Positions 53,899 to 62,573 of a stretch of 64,000 bases of DNA are shown here, one piece after another (within the stretch, counting starts at the first letter, position 1; each line of letters begins with the position of its first letter). The notes beneath the pieces are model-generated. The model was not told the DNA's origin, ran no database searches, and worked only from the letters and a program-made list of their open reading frames with translations. Location: assembly GCA_947471745.1 (NCBI GenBank), contig CANJKZ010000952.1, positions 1,222,001 through 1,286,000 of the forward strand. Direction: 5' to 3'. This stretch comes from Closterium sp. Naga37s-1. Its lineage: Eukaryota > Streptophyta > Zygnematophyceae > Desmidiales > Closteriaceae. The translations under genes and the position numbers were made by a program.

Positions 53899-54127
53899 CC
53901 CGCTCCCCCCCCCCCCCCTTCCCTCAGCAGTGACTGAAGGGAGAGAAAGGAGGAGAGAGGGGAGGGACGGCTGCTGATTGGTCACACCTACCACCCCCAC
54001 ACCCTCCCCCCCCCCTCACTGGTGCACGAGAAGCAGTGAGAGGGAGGAAAAGGCGGGCGGCGGCGTATCAGGCGGCGCAGCAGCGGTGTGGCGGCAGGAG
54101 CTGCGTCACCCACCCCCGCCACCCACG
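53899..54127. other. Poly-C and purine-rich filler in the compact element
   Basis: Poly-C runs at ~53,906-53,920 and ~54,005-54,016, with a purine-rich GGAGAGAGG stretch between them (53,940-53,968). No homology was recognised. Confidence 0.5.
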
Positions 54128-54373
54128 TCACCTCCCCCCACGGCGGTTGCAGCTGACGCACGCGCAGCGCTGACAGCGCGACGAACGGTGGGCGGGGCGA
54201 CGATGCCGCGGACGACGGGGCGACAGATGGGGCGACGAGCGGAGCAAGCGACGGGCGCGCAGCTCGCCGCCACGACAGCCGCGTCCGTCGTTGCTACCGT
54301 CGCAACGGTCGTAATGACGGGCGCGCGACGGGCGAGTGAGCAGAACGACGCGGGACGCGACGGAGGGCGCCAT
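54128..54373 (-). CDS. Arg-rich 81-codon frame after the primer site
   Basis: ATG at 54,373, 33 bp inside the interior, where a gag start would be expected. The product begins MAPSVASRVVLLTRPSR and contains 21 Arg among 81 residues. No gag similarity was seen. It may be a gag remnant, a captured GC-rich host piece, or chance in GC-rich DNA. Confidence 0.25.
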   Translation of the reverse strand: MAPSVASRVVLLTRPSRARHYDRCDGSNDGRGCRGGELRARRLLRSSPHLSPRRPRHRRPAHRSSRCQRCACVSCNRRGGR

Positions 54374-54405
54374 TGAAAAAAAAAAAGTGCCCTCAGAATC
54401 GATTG

Positions 54406-54418
54406 GCTCTTAATACCA
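54406..54418 (-). promoter_or_regulatory. Primer-binding site of the compact element
   Basis: Minus strand TGGTATTAAGAGC, abutting the LTR end CTAACA. It differs from the plant Copia site TGGTATCAGAGC by a small change, consistent with initiator Met-tRNA priming. Confidence 0.8.
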
Positions 54419-54628
54419 TGTTAGAGACTAAGGAGCCTAGGTTTAGGGGAAACCTAGGCTAGGAGGAAGAGTGTCGAGAGTAGCGTAAGAGAAAGAGGGC
54501 TTCACTAAGAAAACAGAGTACAAGCTATAGCAAGGGGAAAGATGGCAAAGGGAGGTACACCACCTATAGAAACTAGATGATACTACACTAACGGACTAAC
54601 ATGCAGTTATATAATTATAAATTCAACA
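54419..54628 (-). repeat. 5' LTR of the compact element (210 bp)
   Basis: Minus strand: starts TGTTGAATTTATAATT and ends GTCTCTAACA, followed directly by the primer-binding site. Contains a palindromic CCTAGGTTTC/AAACCTAGG-type stretch near its end. Confidence 0.9.
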
Positions 54629-54633
54629 CATTC

Positions 54634-55206
54634 GAATACACCTTTTTTGAATATGTCCATAGCATAAGACACATGTACTATACAATCTTTAGCCTTTTAC
54701 AAGACCCCCCCTCGTTTTCTCAGCGAATATTCCATAAGACCCAAGGTTCTGTATCCGGGAGATTACGGTACTCGGCTAGCTTGCGTCGCCTTCGGCTTTT
54801 CGTTTGCTCAACCAGCGCTATTTGTTATTTCAGCGCACTCTTTTTAATAACTAGTAAGACAATCGACAGTTCACCCTGAATGAACTCGGAGCTGCTAGCG
54901 TGGCGTATGTTTCGGAGGAACAATCCAGACTGGCCACTCTGAGAGGTGAGCAGGCCACGTCAGATCAGAACCCACCAGCACGTGGCGACCAACCGAACTC
55001 GGCTCACTAGGAGTTTCGCGAAGCCTCGGCCTTTTCGCCTCGCAGTTTGGGCGACAGTGGTAGCGAAACCAGCCCTGCCTCGCTCTTTATGTACCTCTTC
55101 AACTCTGCTTTCATCATTCTGCGTCTCTCCCCCTCGCGCTTTCCCAGGCCTCCAACATCAGCACTTCATCGGTCGCTACTCGGCCCGTCAGCCCCCGACG
55201 GCACTC
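54634..55206 (+). other. Upstream region of CPN10
   Basis: AT-richer up to ~54,900, then pyrimidine-rich toward the ATG (ctctccccctcgcgctttccc near 55,120), as expected for a plant-type 5' untranslated region. Long frames here (for example 54,946-55,545) have no domain and overlap the proposed first exon in other phases. No clear TATA box could be assigned. Confidence 0.4.
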
Positions 55207-55730
55207 ATGGCGTCCGTGTCGCCCCCCTGCATCCACCGATCCGCGTGCGCGGTGAGCCCTCTTTTCCTCTCCGCTCCCTCACCCCACGAGCATGCCTCTC
55301 TCACGCCGAGTTCGCCCTCGCTTCCCACGCGCCTGTGCCGTGTGCCGTGCTCGCACGCGTCGTCCGCTCGTATGCTCGCCCACCACCGCTCGCTCTTCGT
55401 CAACCTTCCCTCCGGCGCTTTCCCTTGCCCCTTCAACCCCCCTCTCTCCCCCCGTCATTCTCTCTATTTCTCCTTAAACCCTCCCTCGCTGTGCGCTTGC
55501 GTCTGTATTCGCCTCGCGCACGAGCACAGGTGCACAGGCGAGTAGGTCCAGAGATGATTCATGCTCTCTTCGTTGCTCCCCTGGTTCTCACCATCCCTCC
55601 GTCCCACCGCTCGCCTTGTCGCGTTGCAGGCTACCACGTGCTCCAATCTCACCAATGCGCGCACCTGCCTTGTCAGCACCCCCAGCCTCGCCTCCCCGTT
55701 GGTCTCTCGTTCTAGAAAATGCGCGTCGCG

Positions 55731-55761
<31 letters not shown>

Positions 55762-58700
55762 GTGGTCGGCGCGCGGGCGGCGATGAACGCGGCGGAGATC
55801 GCGCAGGCGCTGAGCGACAAGCGGGTGAGGCCGCGAGGCAGGGAGGAGTGGTGGCGAGGAGGGGTGGTGGCGGGGAGGGGTGGGGCAAGTGAGTGGGAGA
55901 ATGGGCGCGGTGCAGTGCAGTTGCGGGTTGGGGCAAGTGAGTGGGAGAATGGGCGCGGTGCAGTGCAGTTGCGGGTTGGGGCAAGTGAGTGGGAGAATGG
56001 GCGCGGTGCAGTGCAGTTGCGGGTTGGGGCAAGTGAGTGGGAGAATGGGCGCGGTGCAGTGCAGTTGCGGGTTGGGGCAAGTGAGTGGGAGAATGGGCGC
56101 GGTGCAGTGCAGTTGCGGGTTGGGGCAAGTGAGTGGGAGAATGGGCGCGGTGCAGTGCAGTTGCGGGTTGTCTGGTAACTGCACTGCACCGCGCACCCGC
56201 ACGAGGTAACATGGTAACACCACAGTCGCAGCAAGCTAATGCAATGCGAGTTGCTGCGGCATGATGCGTAGGAGGCGGCAACGATGGCCGGCTGCTGCAC
56301 GCCCGTCGCCCGCCAGCAGCTCGCCCGCCAGCAGCTCGCCCGCCAGCAGCACAGCTCGAAACGAACCCACCAGCCGCCATCTCTGCTCCCTGCTTGCTCC
56401 CCTCTGATTCCCCACTTGCTCCCTCTGATTCCCCACTTGCTCCCTCTGATTCCCCACTTGCTCCCTCTGATTCCCCACTTGCTCCCTCTGATTTCCCCTT
56501 GTCTCCGTCTGATTCCGCCTTGCTCCCGTCCTCTCCGTCCGTGCAGGTTCAGCCACGAGGCGAGCGATTGCTGGTGAAGCTGGATGAGCCCGAGCAGGTG
56601 AGTGCTGCCCCCATGCTCTCATGCTCCCATGCTCCCATGCTCCCATGCCCCCATGCTCCCATGCTCCCATGCTCCCATGCTCCCATGCTCCCATGCTCCC
56701 ATGCTCCCATGCTCCCATGCTCCCATGCTCCCATGCTCCCATGCTCCCATGCTCCCATGCTCCCATGCTCCCATGCTCCCATGCTCCCATGCTCCTCCGA
56801 GTTGTTTCAGGGGAAACTCAAGCGCGTGACTCGTCTCTTGCCACGAGCTTTTTAAAAGCTCGTCTGAGCTTAGCTCGGCTCGTTGCCCTATACCAGCATG
56901 TACATGCCTGATTTTGTAAACCTGCTGCCTAATAAGATACCCTGCAAACATCAAATAAATATTCCCATATCCAGACCAGGTCTTTCGCCCTGGAGAGCGT
57001 CAATTTTGGGTGGGGGGTTGCAAAACCAGCCCAACGCACCGAGTGCTCGGCGAGTTTAAAAAACTCGCCGAGCGAAACTCGCCTCGGATAGGACGAGTGA
57101 ATTTCACGGAAAATCAAACTCGTCACTCGCCCTCGAACGAGTGCCTTGTACGAGCCGAGGCGAAAAGCTCGCCTCGTTGCACATGTATACTTGTATCTGC
57201 AATTTTTTTTATCCGAGTATCGAATACAAATCGAATACCGTGCCATTAACTTTCAGGTTTACACCTGCCCACGTGATATCGTTCCATCTCTATCACCTCG
57301 TTCCATCTCTATCACCTCGTTCCATCTCTATCACCTCGTTCCATCTCTATCACCTCGTTCCATCTCTATCACCTCCATGCTCCACCGTCTCTCCCTCCTC
57401 TCCTCTTCCTCTGTCCACCCACCTTCTCCCAATACTTCCCATCGCCCTCGCACTGAGTGCTCCTTCCATTCGCACTATCTGCCGCATGCCCCTCTTTGCG
57501 CATCTGTGCCCCTCTGTGCCCCTCTGTGCCTCTCTGTGCCCATCGGTGCGCGCCTGCGTGCGCAGAAGTCAGCGGGGGGCGTGCTGCTGCCCACGCAGGC
57601 CGTCAAGTACGAGCGATACCTTACCGGGCAGGTAAGGCGCTACCCCCACTGCTGCCCTGCCCTCCACTGCTTCCCTGCACTGCTGCCCTCCACTGCTGCC
57701 CTCCACTGCTGCCCTCCACTGCTGCCCTCCACTGCTGCCCTCCACTGCTTCCCTCCACTGCTTCCCTCCACTGCTTCCATCCACTGCTCCCTCGTGTTTA
57801 TCTCATGGCTCAACCCCTCACTTGCTTCTGTTATGCCCGACCTTGTGCAATTTTCTGTGCACGCCCTGTGTGTGTGGTGTCCGTGTGTGTGTGGGTATGG
57901 GTGTGGGTGTGTGTGTGGGTATGGGTGTGGGTGTGTGTGTGGGTATTGGTGTGTGTGTGTGGGGGGGGGGGGTTGACACGATGCTAGCGCAGGTAGTATC
58001 AACGGGGGAGGAGGTGAAGAAGGCATCAGCAGGGCAGAAGGTGAGTCAAACGAGGCCGTGCCTTCAACCCCTACCAGCTCCTCCCTTACTCACCGCCCTC
58101 ACTCCCCTCCCTGGCTCCTTCCTTGCTCGCCTCCTTTACGAGGAAATAACAGATATACCAAAGATAAGAGACGTGGGTGAGGCTGGGCTGGAGTGCATGT
58201 GGGTGCGGCGGGAGTGCATGTGGGTGCGGCGGGAGTGCATGTGGGTGCGGCGGGAGTGCATGTGGGTGCGGCGGGAGTGCATGTGGGTGCGGCGGGAGTG
58301 CATGTGGGTGCGGCGGGAGTGCATGTGGGTGCGGCGGGAGTGCATGTGGGTGCGGCGGGAGTGCATGTGGGTGCGGCGGGAGTGCATGTGGGTGCGGCGG
58401 GAGTGCATGTGGGTGCAAGGGGAGGCCCTTGCAGGGGTGCCAGTGTCGAAGCAGTGCGACATGATTGCCATGCCTCTTCACAGTGCTGCTTGTGCCGTGC
58501 CGTGCCTTGCCGTGCCGTGCCGTGCCTTGCCGTGCCTTGCCGTACCTTGCCGTGCCGTGCCATGCCGTACCATGCCGTGCCCTGGTTTCATGTGCTGTGA
58601 TCCGTGCTATCAAGAAATCAACAAGAACCTCCCAGGTCCCTCCTTTGAAATCAGCCTGCATTGTACGATGGCCACTAGTCACACACACCCATGGCTGTGC

Positions 58701-59197
58701 AAGTCAGAATTGAAGCTGCCTTGCCTGAACATCCTGACTAGATCATGGCCTATTGGCCTATTGGCCCATTGGTCAACTCAACTGTACTGAATGACCATAC
58801 ACGTGTGCTCTGCATGTGTGCTGTGGTGTGTGCTGTGGTGTGTGCTGTGGTGTGTGCTGTGTGCTGTGGTGCTGTGTGCTGTATGCTGTGTGCAGATCAT
58901 GTTTCCCGACATGAACGCATACGAGGTGAGCCTCTCTCCCACCCACTCTCCCAGCCCGCTGCAAGGGCGCCAAAGCGCACTTGGATTGCTTTCCTTGCCT
59001 CTTCATCCTCCAACACTCCTAACTATCCACACTCTTTTCAGACGCATGCTTCATGGCAGATGCACCATCAACATTTTTTCTCAGCGGTGGTCTTGTTTGT
59101 GCATCGCTGCCCCCCATGCTTGCAGGTGGCGATTGGCGATGGCTCTGACAGGTTCTGCTTCGTGCGGGAGGGGGACATCATGGCCGTGGTTCAATAG
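55207..59197 (+). CDS. CPN10: Chloroplast-type 10 kDa chaperonin (GroES-like), seven exons
   Basis: Co-chaperonin that caps the Cpn60 barrel in the plastid stroma. Exons: 55,207-55,251, 55,630-55,824, 56,547-56,597, 57,566-57,631, 57,993-58,040, 58,896-58,925, 59,126-59,197, giving 168 codons plus TAG. All introns are phase 0, with GTGAG or GTAAG donors and GCAG acceptors. Residues 1-80 are Ser/Ala/Arg-rich and start MAS, like a chloroplast transit peptide. The chaperonin domain follows: VQPRGERLLVKLDEPEQ, then KSAGGVLLP (mobile loop that contacts Cpn60), YERYLTGQVVSTGEEV, MFPDMNAYEV and REGDIMAVVQ. The length of ~88 residues fits the Cpn10 family. The first exon is the least certain part: an alternative start at 55,561, reading straight through into exon 2, would give 176 codons. 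That ATG has a poorer context and an out-of-frame ATG 8 bases upstream. The gene appears intact. Confidence 0.88.
55883..56170 (+). repeat. 48-bp minisatellite in CPN10 intron 2 (6 copies)
   Basis: Exactly periodic 48-bp units starting gggcaagtgagtgggagaat at 55,883, 55,931, 55,979, 56,027, 56,075 and 56,123, with virtually no divergence. Each unit contains GTGAGT, a consensus 5' splice site, and gtgcag. The array lies entirely within intron 2 (55,825-56,546). Confidence 0.95.
56145..56194 (+). repeat. 18-bp perfect inverted repeat in intron 2
   Basis: gcgcggtgcagtgcagtt at 56,145-56,162 (end of the last 48-bp unit) is the exact reverse complement of 56,177-56,194, with a 14-nt loop. A transcript hairpin is likely. 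Confidence 0.9.
56300..56515 (+). repeat. Two further short tandem repeats in intron 2
   Basis: About three copies of cagcagctcgcccgc (56,305-56,352) and five of a 21-bp pyrimidine-rich unit cttgctccctctgattcccc (56,395-56,500). The latter extends the polypyrimidine region ahead of the intron 2 acceptor at 56,546. Confidence 0.9.
56611..56792 (+). repeat. 9-bp minisatellite in intron 3 (about 20 copies)
   Basis: Near-perfect catgctccc repeats begin 14 bp after the donor at 56,598. Nonsense frames such as HAPMLPCS and GSMGAWEH on the two strands derive from it. Confidence 0.95.
56807..57185. mobile_element. Palindrome-rich insert in intron 3 (MITE-like)
   Basis: Two strong palindromes, acgagctttt-t-aaaagctcgt (56,851-56,871) and ggcgagttt-aaa-aaactcgcc (57,049-57,069), lie among many actcg/cgagt and gctcggctcg motifs between ~56,830 and 57,175. 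Such GCTCGGCTCG-type ends are common in hAT-type miniature elements of plants. Element boundaries could not be fixed. Confidence 0.4.
57281..57376 (+). repeat. 19-bp minisatellite in intron 3 (5 copies)
   Basis: Unit ctcgttccatctctatcac, highly conserved, pyrimidine-rich, ~190 bp before the intron 3 acceptor at 57,565. Confidence 0.95.
57645..57972 (+). repeat. 13-bp minisatellite and TG tract in intron 4
   Basis: 57,645-57,790 holds ~10 copies of cactgctgccctc. 57,866-57,960 is tg/ggtatggg-type dinucleotide-rich sequence, followed by a G-run (57,961-57,972). The acceptor of exon 5 is at 57,992, only 20 bp after the G-run. Confidence 0.9.
58191..58421 (+). repeat. 21-bp minisatellite in intron 5 (11 copies)
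   Basis: Unit gagtgcatgtgggtgcggcgg at an exact 21-bp period from 58,191; the eleventh copy ends in a variant. Being a multiple of three, it stays open in several frames, which gives spurious ECMWVRR and HMHSRRT proteins. Confidence 0.95.
58490..58895 (+). repeat. Simple repeats later in intron 5
   Basis: gccgtgcc/ttgccgt repeats at 58,493-58,585 and tgtgctgtggtg repeats at 58,815-58,890 directly ahead of the acceptor (58,895). The region between them is unremarkable. Confidence 0.85.
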
Positions 59198-59489
59198 ATG
59201 CTCGTTGTTAAAACATTTCTGTTCGTCTTAAAGTAGTGAGCGAGCTGTCTAATGTTTCTTCAGTTGGTTTGAGTACCGTATTGTATTCAGGGTTAACTTT
59301 AGTGAAATCGTCTATCTGGCTTTAAGACCGAATTCTGGATGCTTGTCTGAGCGTCACAAGGAAAGTTAAAGCCAGCAGCTAAAATAGTGACCCCCGTCCC
59401 AACTTGAAAGTGGTGTTGCGAAGGGAGGGTGATGTCAGAATATGGAAACAGGAATGAATGACTAAAGCAGGATGACTGGTACAATTACC
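59198..59489 (+). other. 3' flank of CPN10
   Basis: Follows the TAG at 59,195-59,197. Presumed 3' untranslated region, T-rich near the start. No canonical polyadenylation signal could be assigned. No other gene seen. Confidence 0.5.
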
Positions 59490-59612
59490 GTCATACCCCG
59501 GATATAAGCGCCACCCTCGGATAAGCGCCTGGCGCTTTTAACTGGCGTGTGGCGCTTATATCCCCTGCTCGATTATAAGCGCACCCCCTGAAAAAACTTG
59601 TTTTATTATAAG
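59490..59612. mobile_element. DNA-transposon relic with 'tataagcgc' inverted motifs
   Basis: Contains ccccggatataagcgcc, ggataagcgcctggcgctt, tggcgcttatatcccc and gattataagcgcaccccct: repeated and inverted occurrences of the same end motif. gattataagcgcaccccct also occurs at 31,064-31,082. The style recalls pogo/Tigger-type terminal repeats, but no transposase is present. Confidence 0.45.
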
Positions 59613-59894
59613 CGCAGGTAAACTTTAAAGTTTCAAATGTGTTCAAAACGATGTAACGATTTTTACTTTAGCAGGCGGATGTGTTGCAGATTCGGTTCCC
59701 TTCACATTCGGACCCTGCACTGGATGCGGGTCCAGTCAGCAGGAGCTGTCAGGAGCTGGATGTGAGTCAGATTGGGTGTATCTCCCTGCGCGCGCGAGAA
59801 TTTCACAGACGACCCCATGTAACTTCGACTCGATTGAAAAGGCAAGCACGAGATCTACAGTTTGGTGTTAAAAAAAATAAAAAACTCTCAAGAG
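59613..59894. other. Spacer between DNA-transposon relic and A9
   Basis: Short frame at 59,681-59,968 (+) without a domain. Nothing else recognised. Ends at the 3' LTR of A9. Confidence 0.45.
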
Positions 59895-60016
59895 TGGTTA
59901 GCAACGGAATGGTTGGAATAGAAACGAATGGGGTACAAATAAGCAACCCTAGAAATTGTACCCCCTAGAGTGCAACTCACTACAGCCTATCATAGCAATG
60001 TTCAACATTTGACACA
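59895..60016 (-). repeat. 3' LTR of A9 (122 bp)
   Basis: Minus strand: CTATGGGGG then TGTGTCAAATGTTGAAC, ending near GCTAACCA. The end is set by comparison with sister LTRs, because the 5' LTR lies outside the window. Confidence 0.7.
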
Positions 60017-60220
60017 CCCCCATAGGCTAAGTGAGGGGCATCAAAGCAAGCAAGGTGAATAAACGGTCACAAGACCAATCAAAGCAAGAACCAAGACAAG
60101 CTCAGGGTGGATCTCAAGGACACCACACAAATTCCGAGCGCAAGCAAGCGACCACAAGGCCAGTTCAAGAGTTCACTAGGATATAAATACAAGGCACAAC
60201 AAGCAGAGCAAGCAACAGGA

Positions 60221-62428
60221 CTACAGCAACCGAGGGCCTACCTCAACTAGCCCCAACTGCACACAGAACCTGTGGTGGTCACCAAGCGCCAAGGCCTTGG
60301 TGAAGACGTCTGCAGTGTTGGCCTCTGAGGCCACAAAGTCCAGGCGTGCCTGGCCGCGTCGCTGTAGCTCTCGCAGGAGGAAGTACCTCACGTCAATATG
60401 CTTCACTCTGCTCTCCAGTCGAGGCTCTCGACACAGGAGGATCATGGCCTTGTTGTCAGCGTACAAGGTCGGTGCAGAGCGAGGCCGCTCACCAAGGTCG
60501 GCGAGCAAGAAGGCCAACCAGCGAAGCTCCTGTGCCGCCATGGCACCCGCGTAGATCTCTGCCTCTGCACTGGAAGTAGGCACAGACGACGACCGTGTAG
60601 ACCTCCACGACACAGCACCAGCTCCCAGACTGAAGCAGTAACCCTGAGTCGAGCGCTGAGTCTCCACGTCGTCAGCGTAGGAAGAGTCACAGTGACCAGT
60701 CAACGCCACTGGCCGAGTCCCTCCAAGCACAAGCCCCATGCCTGACGTAGTCGCCAGGTACTTCGCCACCCTCACAGCAGCTGTCCAGTGGACAGGGCGG
60801 TGTCTCCCAGTCGCAACAAAGCGAGAAAGGATGCTGAGGGGAAAGGCGAGGTCCGGTCGAGTACAAGTCATCAGGTACATGAGGCAGTCCACCAGCTCTG
60901 CGTAGGGTCCACTGGACTCAAAGGGCTCGTCAGGAAAGGGGCCCGTGAGTCTGTGGTCAACAGCAAGAGGAGTGGGCTGAGTGGTGGAGAACTGGAAGTC
61001 GAACCGTCGAAGGACCTGCTGCACCATGTGTGACTGCGTCAGTGTGATGGTGCGAGCGGCTCTGTCCCGGGTGATCTGCAAGCCAAGGTAACGCTGCAGC
61101 TCACCCAGGTCAGTGCACTTGTGTCTCTTCTGCAGTTCGGACTTCACCTGAGCCAGGGCTGCCCTGTCTGCTGTAGCAAACACCAAGTCGTCGACGTAGA
61201 CAAGGATAAAGAAAGGAGTAGAACCCGCTCGAACAAACAGCGACGGGTCGGCGGAGGACGGGCTGAACCCAAGGTCACGAAGCGTGGAGCGAAGAGTGTC
61301 GTGCCACTCACGGGGCGACTGGCGGAGACCGTAGACTGGTCGCCTCAGGCTCCACTGGGTCCCAGGTGGGAAGGAGTCAGTGAAGCCAGGAGGACGGCGC
61401 AGCCAGATCTCCTCGTGGAGTCGGCCCTGGAGGAACGCAGTGGAGAAGTCGAGGTAGTGCAGCTCGTAGTCTCGCTGCGCTGCTATGTGGAGTAACTCCC
61501 GAAGAGTAGTCATCTTCGGGGTCGGGGCGAAGGTCTGGAAGAAGTCAACTCCCTCACGCTGACTGAAGCCCCTAGCCACGTAGCGCGCCTTGAACACCGG
61601 CGGTGCTCCAGGCGGCCGCTTCACCTTGAAGAGCCACATGCCATCGACTACGTTCGCCCTGGGAGGGGGAACTGCGTCGACGTAGGTGCCTGTGGATCTC
61701 CAAGACGCCAACTCTGAGTCCATAGCCGCTTTCCACTGAGAGGCCCACGCCCCTGACACTGCCTCGCGGTAAGTGCGAGGAGTCGGTATGTCAAGGGCGT
61801 CGGGGTCTCCCTCAGGGGAGAGCAGCATGGCACACACAGAGGGAGAAGCGGCTGCCCAGTACTCCAGCTCAGACTCTCTGTCCTCTAGGACGTCACAGCC
61901 AAGGGCAAACCCACCCCCGACGGACAGAGGACGGTAGGGAGGAGCTGGCACCACACGGGTGGCGTAGTCAAGGCGGCTGGCGGCAGCAAACTCAGCGACA
62001 GCGGCAGTAAGAGCAGAGACCGACGCCGGAGGGAAACGAGAGTCGGTGACAAGAGTGGCGAGGACACGTGCGGCAACAGGACGAACCGTGCGGTAGTAGT
62101 CAGTGATAGGAGTGGGGAGGGCTGGGAGAGAGGACGGAGGAGGAGACGGGAGAACGGACACAGGAGAAGGAGAACGACGACGAGACGTACAAAGGAGGGC
62201 AGTGTGGAGGTCAGTAACAGGGGACGAGTGACGAGCACGCGGAGGACAACGAGTGACCAAGTCGCGACGGACCGAAGGAGGAGGAGACTGGGGAGGAGGA
62301 GAAGACCAGACCGCCGGACGGTCGTCAGGAGGAGGCAACGGAGGAACAAACACAGGAGGAGACTGGGAGCGGACAGGAGGAGAGGAGGAAAAACCAAGGG
62401 CCCGCAGGCCACTCACAGGTGGGAACAA
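60221..62428 (-). CDS. RT-RNase H frame of A9, intact
   Basis: 735 codons without interruption, beginning [15 protein letters not shown] (the position that follows the Q block in other copies; no ATG needed within a polyprotein). [61 protein letters not shown], catalytic YVDD at 61,187-61,198, [20 protein letters not shown]. RNase [71 protein letters not shown]. All conserved blocks are present, so the enzyme could be functional. Confidence 0.9.
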   Translation of the reverse strand: MFPPVSGLRALGFSSSPPVRSQSPPVFVPPLPPPDDRPAVWSSPPPQSPPPSVRRDLVTRCPPRARHSSPVTDLHTALLCTSRRRSPSPVSVLPSPPPSSLPALPTPITDYYRTVRPVAARVLATLVTDSRFPPASVSALTAAVAEFAAASRLDYATRVVPAPPYRPLSVGGGFALGCDVLEDRESELEYWAAASPSVCAMLLSPEGDPDALDIPTPRTYREAVSGAWASQWKAAMDSELASWRSTGTYVDAVPPPRANVVDGMWLFKVKRPPGAPPVFKARYVARGFSQREGVDFFQTFAPTPKMTTLRELLHIAAQRDYELHYLDFSTAFLQGRLHEEIWLRRPPGFTDSFPPGTQWSLRRPVYGLRQSPREWHDTLRSTLRDLGFSPSSADPSLFVRAGSTPFFILVYVDDLVFATADRAALAQVKSELQKRHKCTDLGELQRYLGLQITRDRAARTITLTQSHMVQQVLRRFDFQFSTTQPTPLAVDHRLTGPFPDEPFESSGPYAELVDCLMYLMTCTRPDLAFPLSILSRFVATGRHRPVHWTAAVRVAKYLATTSGMGLVLGGTRPVALTGHCDSSYADDVETQRSTQGYCFSLGAGAVSWRSTRSSSVPTSSAEAEIYAGAMAAQELRWLAFLLADLGERPRSAPTLYADNKAMILLCREPRLESRVKHIDVRYFLLRELQRRGQARLDFVASEANTADVFTKALALGDHHRFCVQLGLVEVGPRLL

Positions 62429-62521
62429 CCGCCGCTCCAGAGGAAGCTGCGGTGCGGCTGCGGCTGCTGCTGCTGCGGCGGGGGCTGCGGCTGCGGCTGC
62501 TGCTGCTGCGGCTGCTGCTGC

Positions 62522-62573
<52 letters not shown>

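Larger units (their letters stand above)
52951..54628 (-). mobile_element. Non-autonomous LTR element (TRIM-like, 1,678 bp) with captured Copia fragment
   Basis: Two direct 210-bp repeats (52,951-53,160 and 54,419-54,628) flank a 1,258-bp interior. On the minus strand each starts TGTTGAATTTATA and ends in CA. The interior begins with TGGTATTAAGAGC (primer-binding site) and ends with GTTAAGGGGGGA (polypurine tract). A perfect 5-bp duplication, CATTC, flanks the whole unit (52,946-52,950 and 54,629-54,633). The LTRs differ at about 8 of 210 positions. No gag, protease, integrase or RT of its own is present. The interior consists of an antisense Copia RNase H fragment and a GC-rich region. Mobility would have depended on proteins of another element. 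Confidence 0.9.

Noticed and set aside
55047..55715. 222-codon frame overlapping the CPN10 start
   Set aside because: Lies in another phase across the proposed first exon, intron 1 and exon 2; no domain.
55883..56170. CRISPR-like or protein-coding array (GQVSGRMGAVQCSCGL repeats)
   Set aside because: Uninterrupted 48-bp tandem repeat inside a spliced intron; open frames follow from the period being divisible by three.
56236..56790. GSMGAWEH and HAPMLPCS repeat proteins
   Set aside because: Translations of the 9-bp minisatellite in intron 3 of CPN10.
58086..58790. Long frames with ECMWVRR, HMHSRRT or HPHALPP repeats
   Set aside because: Artefacts of the 21-bp intronic minisatellite in intron 5; they overlap no exon.
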